Made by a program: the position numbers and the translations under genes. A stretch of DNA of 64,000 nt from Silene conica. Lineage: Eukaryota > Streptophyta > Magnoliopsida > Caryophyllales > Caryophyllaceae. Below are positions 12,413 through 23,268 of this stretch, one piece after another (position 1 is the first letter of the stretch; the number at the start of each line of letters is the position of its first letter). The stretch lies in contig CM055312.2 of the NCBI GenBank assembly GCA_029255685.2, positions 79,366,369 through 79,430,368 on the forward strand. The letters run 5' to 3'. Under the pieces are notes generated by a model. It did no database searches. It saw only the letters and a list, made by a program, of their open reading frames with translations, and was not told the origin of the DNA.

Positions 12413-15400
12413 ATGTCTTCTCCTGCAACACTACCAAACCCTCATGAAAGCTCCAAACCTTTCATTCTTCTTAATGCCCATTCCGTAGAGAAACTCACCG
12501 GTTCCGACAACTATCAAACTTGGCATCTCCAGTTTGAATCGCTCCTTGTTGGATACGGTCTCTTCAAATATGTCGATGGCACTGTCACTGCTCCTCCTCA
12601 AACGATCACATCTGATCACAAAACTTCACCCAACCCTGCGTATCTCACATGGTACCGGCAAGACAAGCTCTTGCACGGTGTCGTGGCCGGCACCCTCTCC
12701 AAATCTGTTGCTCCTCTTATCCGTCGCACAACCACCACCAAGGAAGCGTGGGACACCCTAGCCACTACCTACGCTAACCCTTCGCGTGGTCACATCAAAC
12801 AACTCAAACACAAACTCCGTCACACCACCAAAGGCTCTAAAACTATCAGTGAATACATGACCTCTATCAAAACCGTCACTGATAACCTTGCCCTTCTCAA
12901 CAAACCCCTTGACCCTGAAGACATCACAGGCCGTATCCTTGAAGGACTCAATGACCCACGCTATCAGTCCGTCATTGATGCCGTCCATGCCCGTGACTCA
13001 CCCATCTCCTTTGATGAACTACATGAAAAACTCCTTAACAAAGAACTCTCTTTACAACTCACTGACAACTCAAACGCCACCACCTTCCCTGCCACTGCCC
13101 ATCCTACCACCTACCGCTATCACCATAACCGCCAAACCCAGACTCCCTCTCACGCTCAGCCTCCCTCCACCCAATCCCCTGCCTCGTCCACCTCTACCAC
13201 TCGCAAACCGTATCTTGGAAAATGTCACTGGTGCAATGAACGTGGCCATTCTTTGGCCTACTGTTCTATTTTCAAAAATCTCTACCCTGATATTACTGTC
13301 CCCCGTCCCACACGATCCAATACCACACCCACTCCTCAACCGCAAGCCCATGCCACCATAGCCCAACCCAGTTCAGCCGCTACCTATAACTGGATGCTCG
13401 ACAGTGGTGCTTCGCATCATGTCACCACCGACCTCTCCAACCTTGCTCTCCATTATCCTTATGACGGCACGGATGAGATTGTTATTGGTGACGGCTCTGG
13501 TTTGTCCATAACTCATACTGGTTCCCTTTCTCTTCCTTCGTCCTCTCGCTCTTTTCAATTGAATCGTGTCTTGTGTGTTCCTCTTATGAGTCGTAATATT
13601 ATTTCCGTGTCTCAACTGTGTCGTGATAATAATGTTTCTGTCCTCTTCTTACCTTCTTCTTTTTGTGTCAAGGACAACTCCACGGGGGCAACTCTCCACC
13701 ACGGAATCGCTAAAGATGGCGTTTACCTGTGGTCCTCTTCGTCCTCTCCACACGCTGCTCCAGCCACTCTCAACACCACGGATCTCCATCACAAAGTTGG
13801 ACATCCCTCTATTTCTGTTTTGCGCACTATTGCCAATAGTTTAAACATTACCCGTATTTCCGATTCTCAATGTAATTCATGTTTTATTAATAAAAGTCGC
13901 AAACTTCCTTTTACTGCATCCTCTCTCACTACTACTGCTCCTCTAGAAGTCGTGTTCAGTGATCTCTGGACATCTCCTCTCTATTCAATTGACAACTTTA
14001 AATACTATGCAATTTTCGTTGATCACTACACGAAATATATATGGCTCTACCCCTTAAAGCGCAAATCTGATACCTACCTTACATTCACTAGATTTAAAGC
14101 CTTAGTTGAAAATCACTTCTCCTGCAAACTTCGTACCCTCTATTCTGATAACGGAGGTGAGTTTCAGAAACTTGCCTCCTACCTCGCCTCTCATGCCATC
14201 TCCCATCTCACATCCCCTCCACACACACCCGAACACAACGGGTATGCAGAGCGTCGTCATCAAAAAATTGTAAACATCGGTCTATCCCTTCTCATTCACT
14301 CTCATGTTCCGCATACGTACTGGCCTCACGCCTTCCAAACTGCCGCGTATCTGATAAATAGACTTCCCACTCCTCCCTAAATAATGTCAGCCCCTATTTC
14401 AAACTCTTTGGTCGTCACCCGAAATACGAAAACCTCCACAGCTTTGGATGTCTTTGTTATCCATAGCTTCGGCCCTACTCCTCTCACAAACTTGATGCTC
14501 GGTCTGCCCCTTGTGTCTTTATTGGTTACTCTCCAAGTCAACACTCCTTCCTATGTCTTGAGCCCGTCACCAATCGCATCTACTCGTCCCGTCACGTCAG
14601 GTTTGTTGAGCAGTCTTATCCCTTTCAATCCTCCCCACCGGTGCCCACTACTACTCCTCCCCTTACCCCTGATGTCTGGTGCGACGTCAGCATTCCCGTC
14701 CTAACCAGTCCCCCTCCTGATACTCCTCACCGATGGTGAAGCTCTCACTGACCCAACCTCCTTTCGTACATTGGTTGGTGGTCTGCAATACCTGTCGCTG
14801 ACGAGACCTGACCTTGCCTTCTCAGTCACCAAACTGTCCAAATTTATGCACTGTCCAACATCTGTTCACTGGGCTGCCCTCAAACGTGTCTTTCGCTATC
14901 TCTCTGGTACTCTTGATACCGGTCTTACGATCCATCGTCACTCCCCTGTCTCTTCATGCTTTTTCAGATTCTGATTGGGCGGGTGACTGCAATGAGTTTA
15001 TTTCTACTGGTGCTTATATCGTATTTCTTGGTCGTAATGCCATCTCTTGGAGCTCCAAGAAACAACGGTCTGTTTCTCGCTCCTCGACCGAAGTAGAGTA
15101 CAAATCTGTCGCCAATACTTCCGCTGAAATTCGCTGGCTCACTCACCTGCTGCGTGAACTCCGTGTTCCAATCTCTGGCACTCCAACCATCTACTGTGAT
15201 AACATCGGTGCCGCTTCTCTCAGTGCTAATCCTATATTCCACTCTCGTATGAAACACTTAGCACTTGACTTTCATTTTGTGCGTGAACAAGTCCAATCGG
15301 GTTCCCTTCGTGTTACAACTGTCCACAATGATGATCAGCTTGCAGATGTTTTAACCAAACCCCTTCCACGTCCGCGGTTCACTATGCTACTATCCAAGCT

Positions 15401-15449
15401 CGAACTTTCGCAAAGCCCGTCCGACTTGCGTGGGCATGTTAAGGAATAA
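12413..15449 (+). pseudogene. Copia element 1 gag-pol region, fossil
   Basis: Gag, zinc knuckle, aspartic protease and integrase lie in one frame up to about 14380. Reverse-transcriptase and RNase H remnants follow to 15449. The region is broken and reduced, so it is treated as a fossil. Confidence 0.85.
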
Positions 15450-15634
15450 TCATATTATTCCGTAATATATTTTGTTTCCTATTGTATCTTATGTAATCTA
15501 CTGTATCTTTTAGTATCCATCTAGGGTTGTACTCTTGGCTGCTAGGGTTTACGTTTCTCTGCCTCTTGTATCTGTATATAAACTTGTACTCTGCATCTAT
15601 AATATTCAGTCATTCAACTATAATACTCTTTACA
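15437..15634 (+). repeat. 3' LTR of Copia element 1
   Basis: 198 bp, TG...CA, followed by the target duplication GCTAG. It contributes the start codon and first residues of the frame that reads on into the LINE. Confidence 0.93.
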
Positions 15635-18600
15635 GCTAGGTCGTCGCCCGGAAGCGACGCGCCATCTTTACACCTGGGGGTGGTGTCAAATATGCAAGGG
15701 TGCGCTAGATTTTCTAGGCCCGGGTGTAGTGAAAAATATGCAAGGGTTGTTAGGTCGTCGCCCGAAAGCGGCGCGCCACCTCGAAGTATGGGTGTGGTGA
15801 CAAATGGGTTTGGATCTAGGAAGCATGGTCAAGAGCGGGTAAAGAAAGCGGGGCACAACTATAGGAAGGGTAGTCGCTTGCGTTTTGGTACTTGGAACGT
15901 GGGATCTTTGACGGGGAGATTAGCCGAGGTAGGGGAGGTTATGAAGAGGAGGAGGGTTCATATAATGTGTGTACAAGAGACAAAGTGGGTCGGAGATAAA
16001 GCAAGGGTGATAGCGCCATTGGGTCATAAGTTGTGGTACACAGGTAAGGAGAAAAGTCGTAATGGAGTGGGTATTATCATCGTTAAGGAATACATCGATG
16101 ATGTAGTTGAAGTATCGAGAAAGAGTGATAGGATTATGAGCATTAATAAGCTTGTAGTCGGGGATGAGGTGCTTACTGTCATAAGTGCGTACGCACCCCA
16201 AGTTGGATTGGATGCTTCTTGTCGGCGAGCCTTCTGGGAAGACCTAAAAGAGGTGGTAGAACGGGTTCCTATTGGAGAGAAATTGATCATTGGTGGGGAC
16301 CTCAATAGGCATGTGGGTACTAGTCGAGTTGGCTTCGAGGGCATTCATGGAGGTTTTGGTTTCGGTGAGAGAAATGAAGCAGGAAGTGATATCTTGGATT
16401 TTGCTCTAGCATATGACTTGGGTATAATGAACACTTGGTTTGAGAAAAGGCATTCTCATTTGGTGACTTATAGGAGTGGTGGAAATGCTAGTCAAATTGA
16501 CTTCCTTTTGGTAAGGAATGTATGGAGGAAAGATTACACCGATTGTAAGGTCATACCCGGTGAAAGTACCGCTACACAACATAGGCTGGTGGTGCTTGAT
16601 TTTCGGGGTAGGAAAGACTTCAGGAAGAGAAAGGTAATCGGTGAGGCACGAATCAAGTGGTGGAAGCTACAAGGGGAAAACCAACAAGCGTTTGTGGATA
16701 AGGTCGGAGATAACAACTTTTGGTCGGATTGCAAGGAGCAAGACGTAGATGCATCGTGGGATAAATTGGAGCTTGCGGTAAAGGATGTGGCGAAGGAGGT
16801 GCTAGGGGAGTCTAAGGGTAATAGGCCATCAAGTAAGGACACATCTTGGTGGAACGATGACGTGAGACAAGCGATAAAGACAAAACGTGAATGTTATAAG
16901 GTTTTGGGGAAATGCATGAGTGATGAGAACTTGGCAAAGTACAAGGAGGCTAACCGAGCCGCTAAAAAGGCAGTGCGTGATGCGAGGGCCAAAGTTAACC
17001 AAGAGGTGTATGCGAGGTTGGACTCGAGAGAAGGTGAGAAGGATATCTATAAACTGGCTCGCATAAGAGACCGTAAGACGAAGGATATTGGAAGAGTTAG
17101 ATGTGTGAAAGATATGAACGACAAGGTACTCGTTCAGGATAACGACATAAAGGCTAGGTGGAGTTTTTATTTTGATACTCTATTCAATGGACCTAGGGAG
17201 CAAGGTTTTGGAGATGTACAAGTGACGCCAAACATGGTGAATCGGGAATTTGTGCGTAGAATACAAAAGAGTGAAGTTCGGAAGGCATTAAGGAAAATGA
17301 GGTCAAAGAAGGCAGAGGGGCCGGATGGTATACCCATAGAAGTTTGGAGGGGTTTGGGGGAGAAGGGCATTGAGTGGTTAACATTGCTCTTAAACAAGAT
17401 TTGGAGTGGTAACAAGATGCCTTCAGCTTGGAGAAGAAGCACTCTAGTCCCTTTGTATAAGAACAAAGGTGATGTTCAAGAGTGTTCCAACTATCGGGGA
17501 ATTAAACTTATGAGTCATACGATGAAATTATGGGAGAGGATAATCGATCAGAGGCTTAGGAAATGTGTAGATATCTCGGAAAACCAATTTGGTTTTTTGC
17601 CTGGGAGATCGACTATGGATGCAATTTTTATCATGAGACAGTTGATGGAACACCATCAGGAGAGGAAGAAAGACCTGCATATGGTTTTTATTGATTTGGA
17701 GAAGGCATATGATAGGGTCCCGAGAGAAATACTTTGGTGGGCTTTGGCGAGAAAGGGTGTGTCAAAAAAATATATCGACCTCATAAAGGACATGTATGAA
17801 GGGGCTAGTACAAGTGTTAGAACTAATGTAGGGAGAACGGAAGAATTCCCCATTACCAATGGTGTGCATCAAGGTTCCGCACTTAGTCCCTTTCTCTTTG
17901 CTATAGTTATGGATGAGTTGACAAGGGATATTCAGGACGAGATCCCTTGGTGTATGATGTTTGCGGATGATATTGTGTTGATTGATGAGACGAAACAGGG
18001 GGTTGAGAGAAAGTTGGAATTATGGAGGCATACGTTGGAGACTCGTGGGTTTAGGCTAAGTAGGAGTAAGACCGAGTATGTGAGGTGTCAATTTGCGGGG
18101 CCGAGATCGACGGCGGTGGGGAGCATTATTTTCGATGGAAAGGTTGTTGAGGGGTCAGATTCCTTCAGATATCTCGGTTCTATTATCCAAAAAGAAGGAG
18201 ATGTGGCCCACAGAATTAAAGCGGGATGGATGAAATGGAAAAGTGCTACGGGGTTTTTGTGTGATAAGGGTATGCCCCAGAGATTAAAGGGGAAATTTTA
18301 TCGTACGGCAATTAGACCGGCCTTACTTTACGGCTCGGAGTGTTGGGCCGTGAAGCAGTGTCACATTCATAAGATGAGTGTGGCAGAGATGTGTATGTTG
18401 AGGTGGATGTGCGGCCATACAAGGAAAGATCGGTTAAGGAATGAGGTGATTAGAGAGAAGGTAAAAGTGGCCCCAATAGAGGACAAGATGATGGAAAACC
18501 GACTAAGATGGTTTGGCCATGTGAGAAGGAGACCTATGGACGCACCGGTTAGGAGGTTGGAGACCTGGGGTGCCGAAACGGTTGCTAGGGGTAGAGGGAG

Positions 18601-18715
18601 GCCTAAACAAACTTGGAGAAGAGTGATTGAGCACGATATGAGATTTCTCCGGCTTCAGGAGGGGATGGTGATGGAGAGGGCACTATGGAGGGATATGATA
18701 CATGTGGACTTCTAG
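15527..18715 (+). CDS. RTE LINE endonuclease-reverse transcriptase, LTR-derived start
   Basis: A 1062-residue open frame with no stop. The first 36 residues (MYSWLLGFTF...) come from the 3' LTR of the adjacent Copia element; LINE sequence begins at ARSSPGSDAP. The endonuclease spans about residues 118-360, with FGTWNVGSLTGR, VQETKW, catalytic GGDLNRH (258-261), SQIDFLL and H352. The reverse transcriptase spans about 595-870, with GPDGIPIEVW, NYRGIKLMS, FGFLPGRST, DLEKAYDRVP and active site FADD at 812-815. The C-terminal WFGHVRRRPMDAPVRRLE is typical of RTE elements. Such proteins nick DNA and reverse-transcribe their own RNA at the nick. The LTR-derived start is probably not the LINE's own start, which lies upstream at 12066. 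Long and intact, so a fairly young element. Confidence 0.88.
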   Translation: MYSWLLGFTFLCLLYLYINLYSASIIFSHSTIILFTARSSPGSDAPSLHLGVVSNMQGCARFSRPGCSEKYARVVRSSPESGAPPRSMGVVTNGFGSRKHGQERVKKAGHNYRKGSRLRFGTWNVGSLTGRLAEVGEVMKRRRVHIMCVQETKWVGDKARVIAPLGHKLWYTGKEKSRNGVGIIIVKEYIDDVVEVSRKSDRIMSINKLVVGDEVLTVISAYAPQVGLDASCRRAFWEDLKEVVERVPIGEKLIIGGDLNRHVGTSRVGFEGIHGGFGFGERNEAGSDILDFALAYDLGIMNTWFEKRHSHLVTYRSGGNASQIDFLLVRNVWRKDYTDCKVIPGESTATQHRLVVLDFRGRKDFRKRKVIGEARIKWWKLQGENQQAFVDKVGDNNFWSDCKEQDVDASWDKLELAVKDVAKEVLGESKGNRPSSKDTSWWNDDVRQAIKTKRECYKVLGKCMSDENLAKYKEANRAAKKAVRDARAKVNQEVYARLDSREGEKDIYKLARIRDRKTKDIGRVRCVKDMNDKVLVQDNDIKARWSFYFDTLFNGPREQGFGDVQVTPNMVNREFVRRIQKSEVRKALRKMRSKKAEGPDGIPIEVWRGLGEKGIEWLTLLLNKIWSGNKMPSAWRRSTLVPLYKNKGDVQECSNYRGIKLMSHTMKLWERIIDQRLRKCVDISENQFGFLPGRSTMDAIFIMRQLMEHHQERKKDLHMVFIDLEKAYDRVPREILWWALARKGVSKKYIDLIKDMYEGASTSVRTNVGRTEEFPITNGVHQGSALSPFLFAIVMDELTRDIQDEIPWCMMFADDIVLIDETKQGVERKLELWRHTLETRGFRLSRSKTEYVRCQFAGPRSTAVGSIIFDGKVVEGSDSFRYLGSIIQKEGDVAHRIKAGWMKWKSATGFLCDKGMPQRLKGKFYRTAIRPALLYGSECWAVKQCHIHKMSVAEMCMLRWMCGHTRKDRLRNEVIREKVKVAPIEDKMMENRLRWFGHVRRRPMDAPVRRLETWGAETVARGRGRPKQTWRRVIEHDMRFLRLQEGMVMERALWRDMIHVDF
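15575..15582 (+). promoter_or_regulatory. TATA box in the 3' LTR facing the LINE
   Basis: TATATAAA, the copy of the 5' LTR box at 12308-12315. In the 3' LTR it points into the LINE frame. The ATG at 15527 lies upstream of this box, so a transcript starting about 30 bases past it would not contain that ATG; an in-frame ATG further down would be needed. Activity is not shown by the sequence. Confidence 0.4.
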
Positions 18716-19035
18716 CCTTTGGTGTTTTTATTAAGTTTTCTAAAAAAAAAAATTAAAAAAAAAAATAAAAAAAAATAAATTATGTTGGGTTTTGTTACAC
18801 TTTTTCCTCCAAAACTCTTATTTTAATTTTTACTTCGTTTCTCAAAATCACTTTAAACTTTATTCTTGATTTTTTTTTTTTGGTTTTTATACATGTGATA
18901 AGTTCGATTTAAAATTTATAAAACCCTTTTGCCTTCCATTATTTTGTTTCACTCCACTTCCGTTTTTTTTTCTTTTCCTTCTTTTTTCTCTTGTTGAGAT
19001 GAGAGTTCACTCATGACGGTTCCAAAATATATATA

Positions 19036-21062
19036 TATAAGAAATGAAAAATTATTGTTTTCCAATGAAATAGGTTTGAGTTAAAAATGTGGAATAAATG
19101 GTTTTACAAAACTTATGAATTGAAAATTAATTAAATTATAAAATAAAATAAAATAAATACGTTATTCCGAAATACGCTAATTAGGAGAAGTGTCCGTGCT
19201 ACGTAGCCTATAAGTTACTCTAGTATCTTACAGAACCCTATTTGCGGCGATGTAGGGGATTAGACCTCGTATTGAAAACAAATTGAGATAAGATTTTAGA
19301 TGAGATGATGAACATAAAAAAATTGGGTCAAAATTACATCATCCAACCTCAATTTTACCACAAACAATTAAATGAATCATTAATCATCATTGCTTAATCT
19401 TTCCGAATATTACAGCACACGAAGGCTTCACATTTTTTTGTTCGTTAATCTTTGCATTTGTATTTTTCTCTTGAAATTTCAGGGGAAAAACAATATAAGA
19501 ATTAAATGCTCATGCGACTATAATAGGCAACTAATAGTCCCTAGGTCTTGGTCGCAACATCTAGTCGCCATAATAGACACGGGTGATAGATATCAGTCGC
19601 CAATTAGTCGCCAAATAGAGGAATTGGCGACTGATCGACAGTGGTCGTCAAAATGGCTACTGAATCTCACTATAGTCGCCAAATTGGCAACTGAAATTGG
19701 TGATCAATTTCATTTCTGCAAATTTGGATACACTGTACCGAACAACTGATATGGGAGACGTTTACGGAGTTTGACAACTGCTAGCGGAACACTACTTTAT
19801 AAAGTTTACTGTAAGATGGAAGCGATAATCAGGAGTAATTGGTTCATAATACGGCTGCTAATTATACGCCGTGATTACACACTTGCAGTAGTTAGCGAAG
19901 AAGAGTCAAAGTTCAATTTGGACAAGGAGACCAGTATAAAAAGCTTCATAACTGTGTTAACAAGCTCCATGATGTCGCGGAGGGGTCAAATGCCCATCGG
20001 CATCACAACATTGAATGGCTACAAAACTAATTGCTGGGGTTTTACATGAAATTCGACATCAAAGTCGAATTATTTAAATTAAACTCAAACTGAATGCTCA
20101 AAGATAGTTATATCTATCATCATATCTATATCTATTCTATATATAATATAAAAAGGCTAGATAAAACACCACATTTCACCATTTCACTTTTGTGGAATTA
20201 TAGCAAGCCACAACATCATCATTATTTAAAAAAGAAAAAAATAAAAAAACTAATAAATTTACAAGCATTAAATGCATATCATGTTTTTAAATACCATAAC
20301 ATCATTATTTAAAAATAAAAAATTAATAAAAACTAATGAATCTACAAGCATTTAATGCATATCAAGTTTTTAAATAGCATAATAACGAATAAAGTTTAGA
20401 CTTTTAATTTTTAATAAATTTAACAGCAATTAATAAATCAAAATGCATGCTAAATTTAAAATTTATACGTTTATTGTTAGAATAAGTTAATCCCCAAATA
20501 AAAAAATACACCACTTTAAATTTACATCATGCAACTATTTTGTTTTGCTATAATGATTAAATTTTATACATCTATCTATACAATATAATTTAAAGGTTAA
20601 TTATTACACTAACTTTTTTAGCGTTGCGTACTTGCGTGTAAATATAAGCTACTTACAAAGTATTTTATTTAAAAACTAAAACATTTTAATTATTATTATA
20701 TTTCACACTCTAAAAAAATATTAAAAGGTAAAATTATTAAGTGAAGTTAATAGCTTCTAAAAAAAGTGACATGGATTATCAATTTAAGGAAAAAAAATAT
20801 AAGTTAAGAAATTAAAAAAATATAAGCTTTAAACACAAAAACAATAACCATTGATCTCCTCTCATAATTTTTGTTATTTATTTACCTTTATTAATTAACC
20901 ATTATTTTCTTTATTTAATGAAATGACCTTTTAACTTTCTTTTCATTTACTATATATATACCCAGTTTGTATATTCCATATTTTTTTTATCTTCGTTCTA
21001 TTCATAAAATTTTGAGAGAATTAGTTGCAAATAATTTCATATGTAACTATTATAACAACCCT
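19036..21062. other. AT-rich intergenic DNA with tandem segments
   Basis: No recognisable gene. Positions 19550-19700 carry repeated AGTCGCC/GGCGACT strings on both strands. A less AT-rich block at 19750-20050 has a 92-codon open frame with no family resemblance; it could be a captured fragment. At 20212-20388 an approximately 85-bp segment (ACAAGCATTAAATGCATATCA and its variant) occurs twice in tandem. The part from 20750 is related to 31050-31236 and 32731-32820. Confidence 0.45.
20212..20388. repeat. Two-unit tandem repeat, about 85 bp
   Basis: The block around CATCATTATTTAAAAA...ACTAATAAATTTACAAGC recurs with small changes about 85 bases later. Both copies contain AAATGCATATCA or AATGCATATCA followed by GTTTTTAAATA. 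Confidence 0.5.
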
Positions 21063-21505
21063 ATTTTCAACTTTATTCAAAAAATTAGCACTAAAGTATA
21101 CATAGAAAAGTAAATTAGTTATTTCGTTTTTTTACTATGTTTTGAATTAATTAGAATCTTATTAGTTATTATTTCTTGTGTTTGTTTTAATATTGCAGTA
21201 GAATGAATTTTCATCTTTAGTCAAAATATTGGTAGGTGAAGTATACCTAGATAACTACATTAATTATTCGCTTCTTATTTTTATTATGTTTTGAATCACT
21301 TAGAATTTTATTAGTATTTTTGTGTGTGTTTATATTAATATTGCAGGAGGTTGAATTTTCAACTTTATTTAATCAAAAAATTTCTAGGTAAAGTATACAC
21401 GGAGAACTAAGTTAATTATTCTCTTTTTATTTTTATTATGTTTTGAATCAATTAGAATCTTATCAATTATTATTTTTGTGTGTACATTAATATTACAGGG
21501 GGATG
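21063..21505. repeat. Three-unit tandem repeat, about 146 bp
   Basis: Units start with ATTTTCAACTTTA or ATTTTCATCTTTA at 21063, 21207 and 21355. Each unit contains an AAGTATAC segment, then TATGTTTTGAATCA with GAATCTTAT, and ends AATATTGCAG or AATATTACAG. Spacings are 144 and 148 bp. The units are clearly diverged, so the duplication is not recent. It lies just upstream of Copia element 2 and is non-coding. Confidence 0.75.
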
Positions 21506-21794
21506 ACATACTCACATATATAACAATGCACGAGATTGAAAATAATAGTTATGAATCTTCTTTACAGATATTTTCTTGATTTGAATGACTCTTTTATTTT
21601 TGCCGACTTTTTTTCTTTCTGCAATGGTATATTTAAAACATCGAAAGGTAACAAAAATCTTTAATAAGTTATTACATGTTACATTATTGTCTTTCAATCT
21701 TTCATACACGTTGGTCTCCTTTGTAACACTTATGTTCTATTTTTATTTTGTCAAACATGTTAGAAATCAAATTGCTTAGTCAAAGTGTTAAAGT

Positions 21795-22790
21795 TGTTGG
21801 GGCTGGTGTCCTTGACAATTAAGTACAATGACTTATTAAATCTCTTCAAGGATCACAAGGGCATACTTCTGTATTATTACCAGTTGATCCACGTTTATCA
21901 ATAACGGTTGGCTTGCTAGATAAGTTTGACGTTATTGTCATACGGATGGCGGTGGTCAACTGGTCCCTATACGTCACACCTATAGGACACGTTTGAGAGA
22001 TGTGAAGGTATGAAAATACAGTCACATTTTGCCGGATATGACTAAACAGTTAGTCAGAGGTATTGACTATTAAATTAGTCAATAAGATGTTGAGATTATT
22101 ATTTAATACGGATTAAATAATTTTAGCTAATACGGATTACAAGATTAATTCGTAAATTAAATATAAACGGTTATATTTAATTAAATATAGTATTCGCGTA
22201 TTAATATAAACAGTTATATTAATTTGGGTAATTATACAATATCGTATTTTGTCAGACCATTATTAATATATCGACTGTATTAATATCTGATAACATGTTA
22301 CGATTTATAAATAAAACCCGCGAACAACTTAAAGCTAAATGGGTCGAATCTCGCATTGGAATAAGGTAAGAGTGGAAAGCCCACTCCTACCCTATGTCCA
22401 ATTTCGGCCGGCCATGTGTAGTATATAAGGAGAGTCCTTCTCCTTATATCAACTACTCTTGGTGCACTGTTAAATTATCTCAAGGTAAAATTAGGGTTTT
22501 GAGACATTCTTTTCCCAAAACCTCGGATCTCACATCTAAAACTCAATAGCTCTCCCAATATTGCAAGGCAATTGGAGAGGATTTCTAGCTCTCGCGGCCA
22601 CGTCTCAAACTAAGTCTTGGGTGCAAGTTATAGGAGGGAATTTACTTTAATTCCTGTTCTTAGGCCTTTTGCGCGAGGACTAAAGGTTGTACTACTTTTC
22701 TTATGCTTTTTAATCTTATGACGATATTCACGATTGTATTTTTCATTATAATCCTGTAATTTAGGGTGAATACGCGTTTTATTCCCCACA
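21795..22790 (+). repeat. 5' LTR of Copia element 2
   Basis: TGTTGGGGCTGG to TTCCCCACA, 996 bp, nearly identical to the 3' LTR. It contains a TATATAAGG promoter-like string near 22424. Confidence 0.95.
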
Positions 22791-22879
22791 AGTGGTATCA
22801 GAGCCATAGGCCATGAAAATTTTACTTTTGTGTTTTTCATAAGTTTTTTAAAAGATTTTGAAAAATCTCGTTTCTGCCG

Positions 22880-23268
22880 CTGCGTCGGTCGGTCGACCAG
22901 TTTTAGCGGTCGGTCGACCGCCCCTGTGTGAGTTTTCTGTTTTTTTTTAAAAAAACAGTTTCCTTTGTGAGCTTTCGATCTTGTTTTTCGATTCCTGTTT
23001 ACATATTGTTAATTAATCGATATTCTTGACAATATGTGAACCCTTGTTGATGTTATTTTTGATTTACTTGTTTTAATCAAAATTTAAAGGTAAAAACTTG
23101 TTTTAATTTCAAAAGGTGCAGCGTTTTGCGTTTTCTGAAATTCGTTTTTACTGCTTGTTGGTCGGTCGACCTAATTAATAGGTCGGTCGACCGATCTTAC
23201 TGTTGCAGAAATTTTCCGTTTTTCGGCAGGAGGTCGGTCGACCACAAGTTCTGGTCGGTCGACCTCCC
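22880..23268 (+). repeat. Six GGTCGGTCGACC palindromic repeats in the Copia leader
   Basis: The string GGTCGGTCGACC, or its near form, occurs six times in three pairs: near 22889 and 22911, near 23160 and 23181, and near 23232 and 23252. Its core GGTCGACC is a perfect palindrome. Members of a pair lie about 20 bases apart. All lie in the untranslated leader between the primer-binding site and gag. Confidence 0.8.

Larger units (their letters stand above)
12170..15634 (+). mobile_element. Ty1/Copia element inserted in the LINE, broken
   Basis: LTRs at 12170-12367 and 15437-15634 (198 bp each, TG...CA) are flanked by the 5-bp duplication GCTAG. A primer-binding site complementary to initiator tRNA-Met (TGGTATCAGA) follows the 5' LTR. 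Parts in order: gag, zinc knuckle (CHWCNERGHSLAYC), protease (WMLDSGASHH), integrase, then reverse transcriptase and RNase H remnants (STEVEYKSVA, ADVLTKPLP). The short LTRs and these motifs suggest an Ale/Retrofit-like lineage. I count three differences between the LTRs, so the insertion is young, on the order of a million years or less. The coding part is broken in a few places and shorter than a full Copia element. Confidence 0.92.
11985..19035 (+). mobile_element. RTE-type LINE, split by a Copia insertion
   Basis: Non-LTR retrotransposon. Its 5' part (about 11985-12169) has an ATG at 12066 opening a frame that begins MDMNQNLDIVGASPQKRR. A Copia element then interrupts it, and the LINE resumes at 15640 in the continuing frame. 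The protein has an APE-type endonuclease and a reverse transcriptase of the RTE clade and ends at 18715. The 3' region starts with A-rich tracts and reaches roughly 19035. Neither end is exactly fixed, and no flanking duplication was found. Confidence 0.85.

Noticed and set aside
13070-13615. Antisense frames in Copia element 1
   Set aside because: Shadows of the gag-protease frame on the opposite strand.
15527-18715. The 1062-residue frame as a host gene
   Set aside because: Endonuclease plus reverse transcriptase of the RTE type identify a LINE; the first residues are LTR sequence.
19771-20049. 92-codon open frame
   Set aside because: No recognised domain, no splice support and surrounded by repeat debris; noted only as a possible captured fragment.
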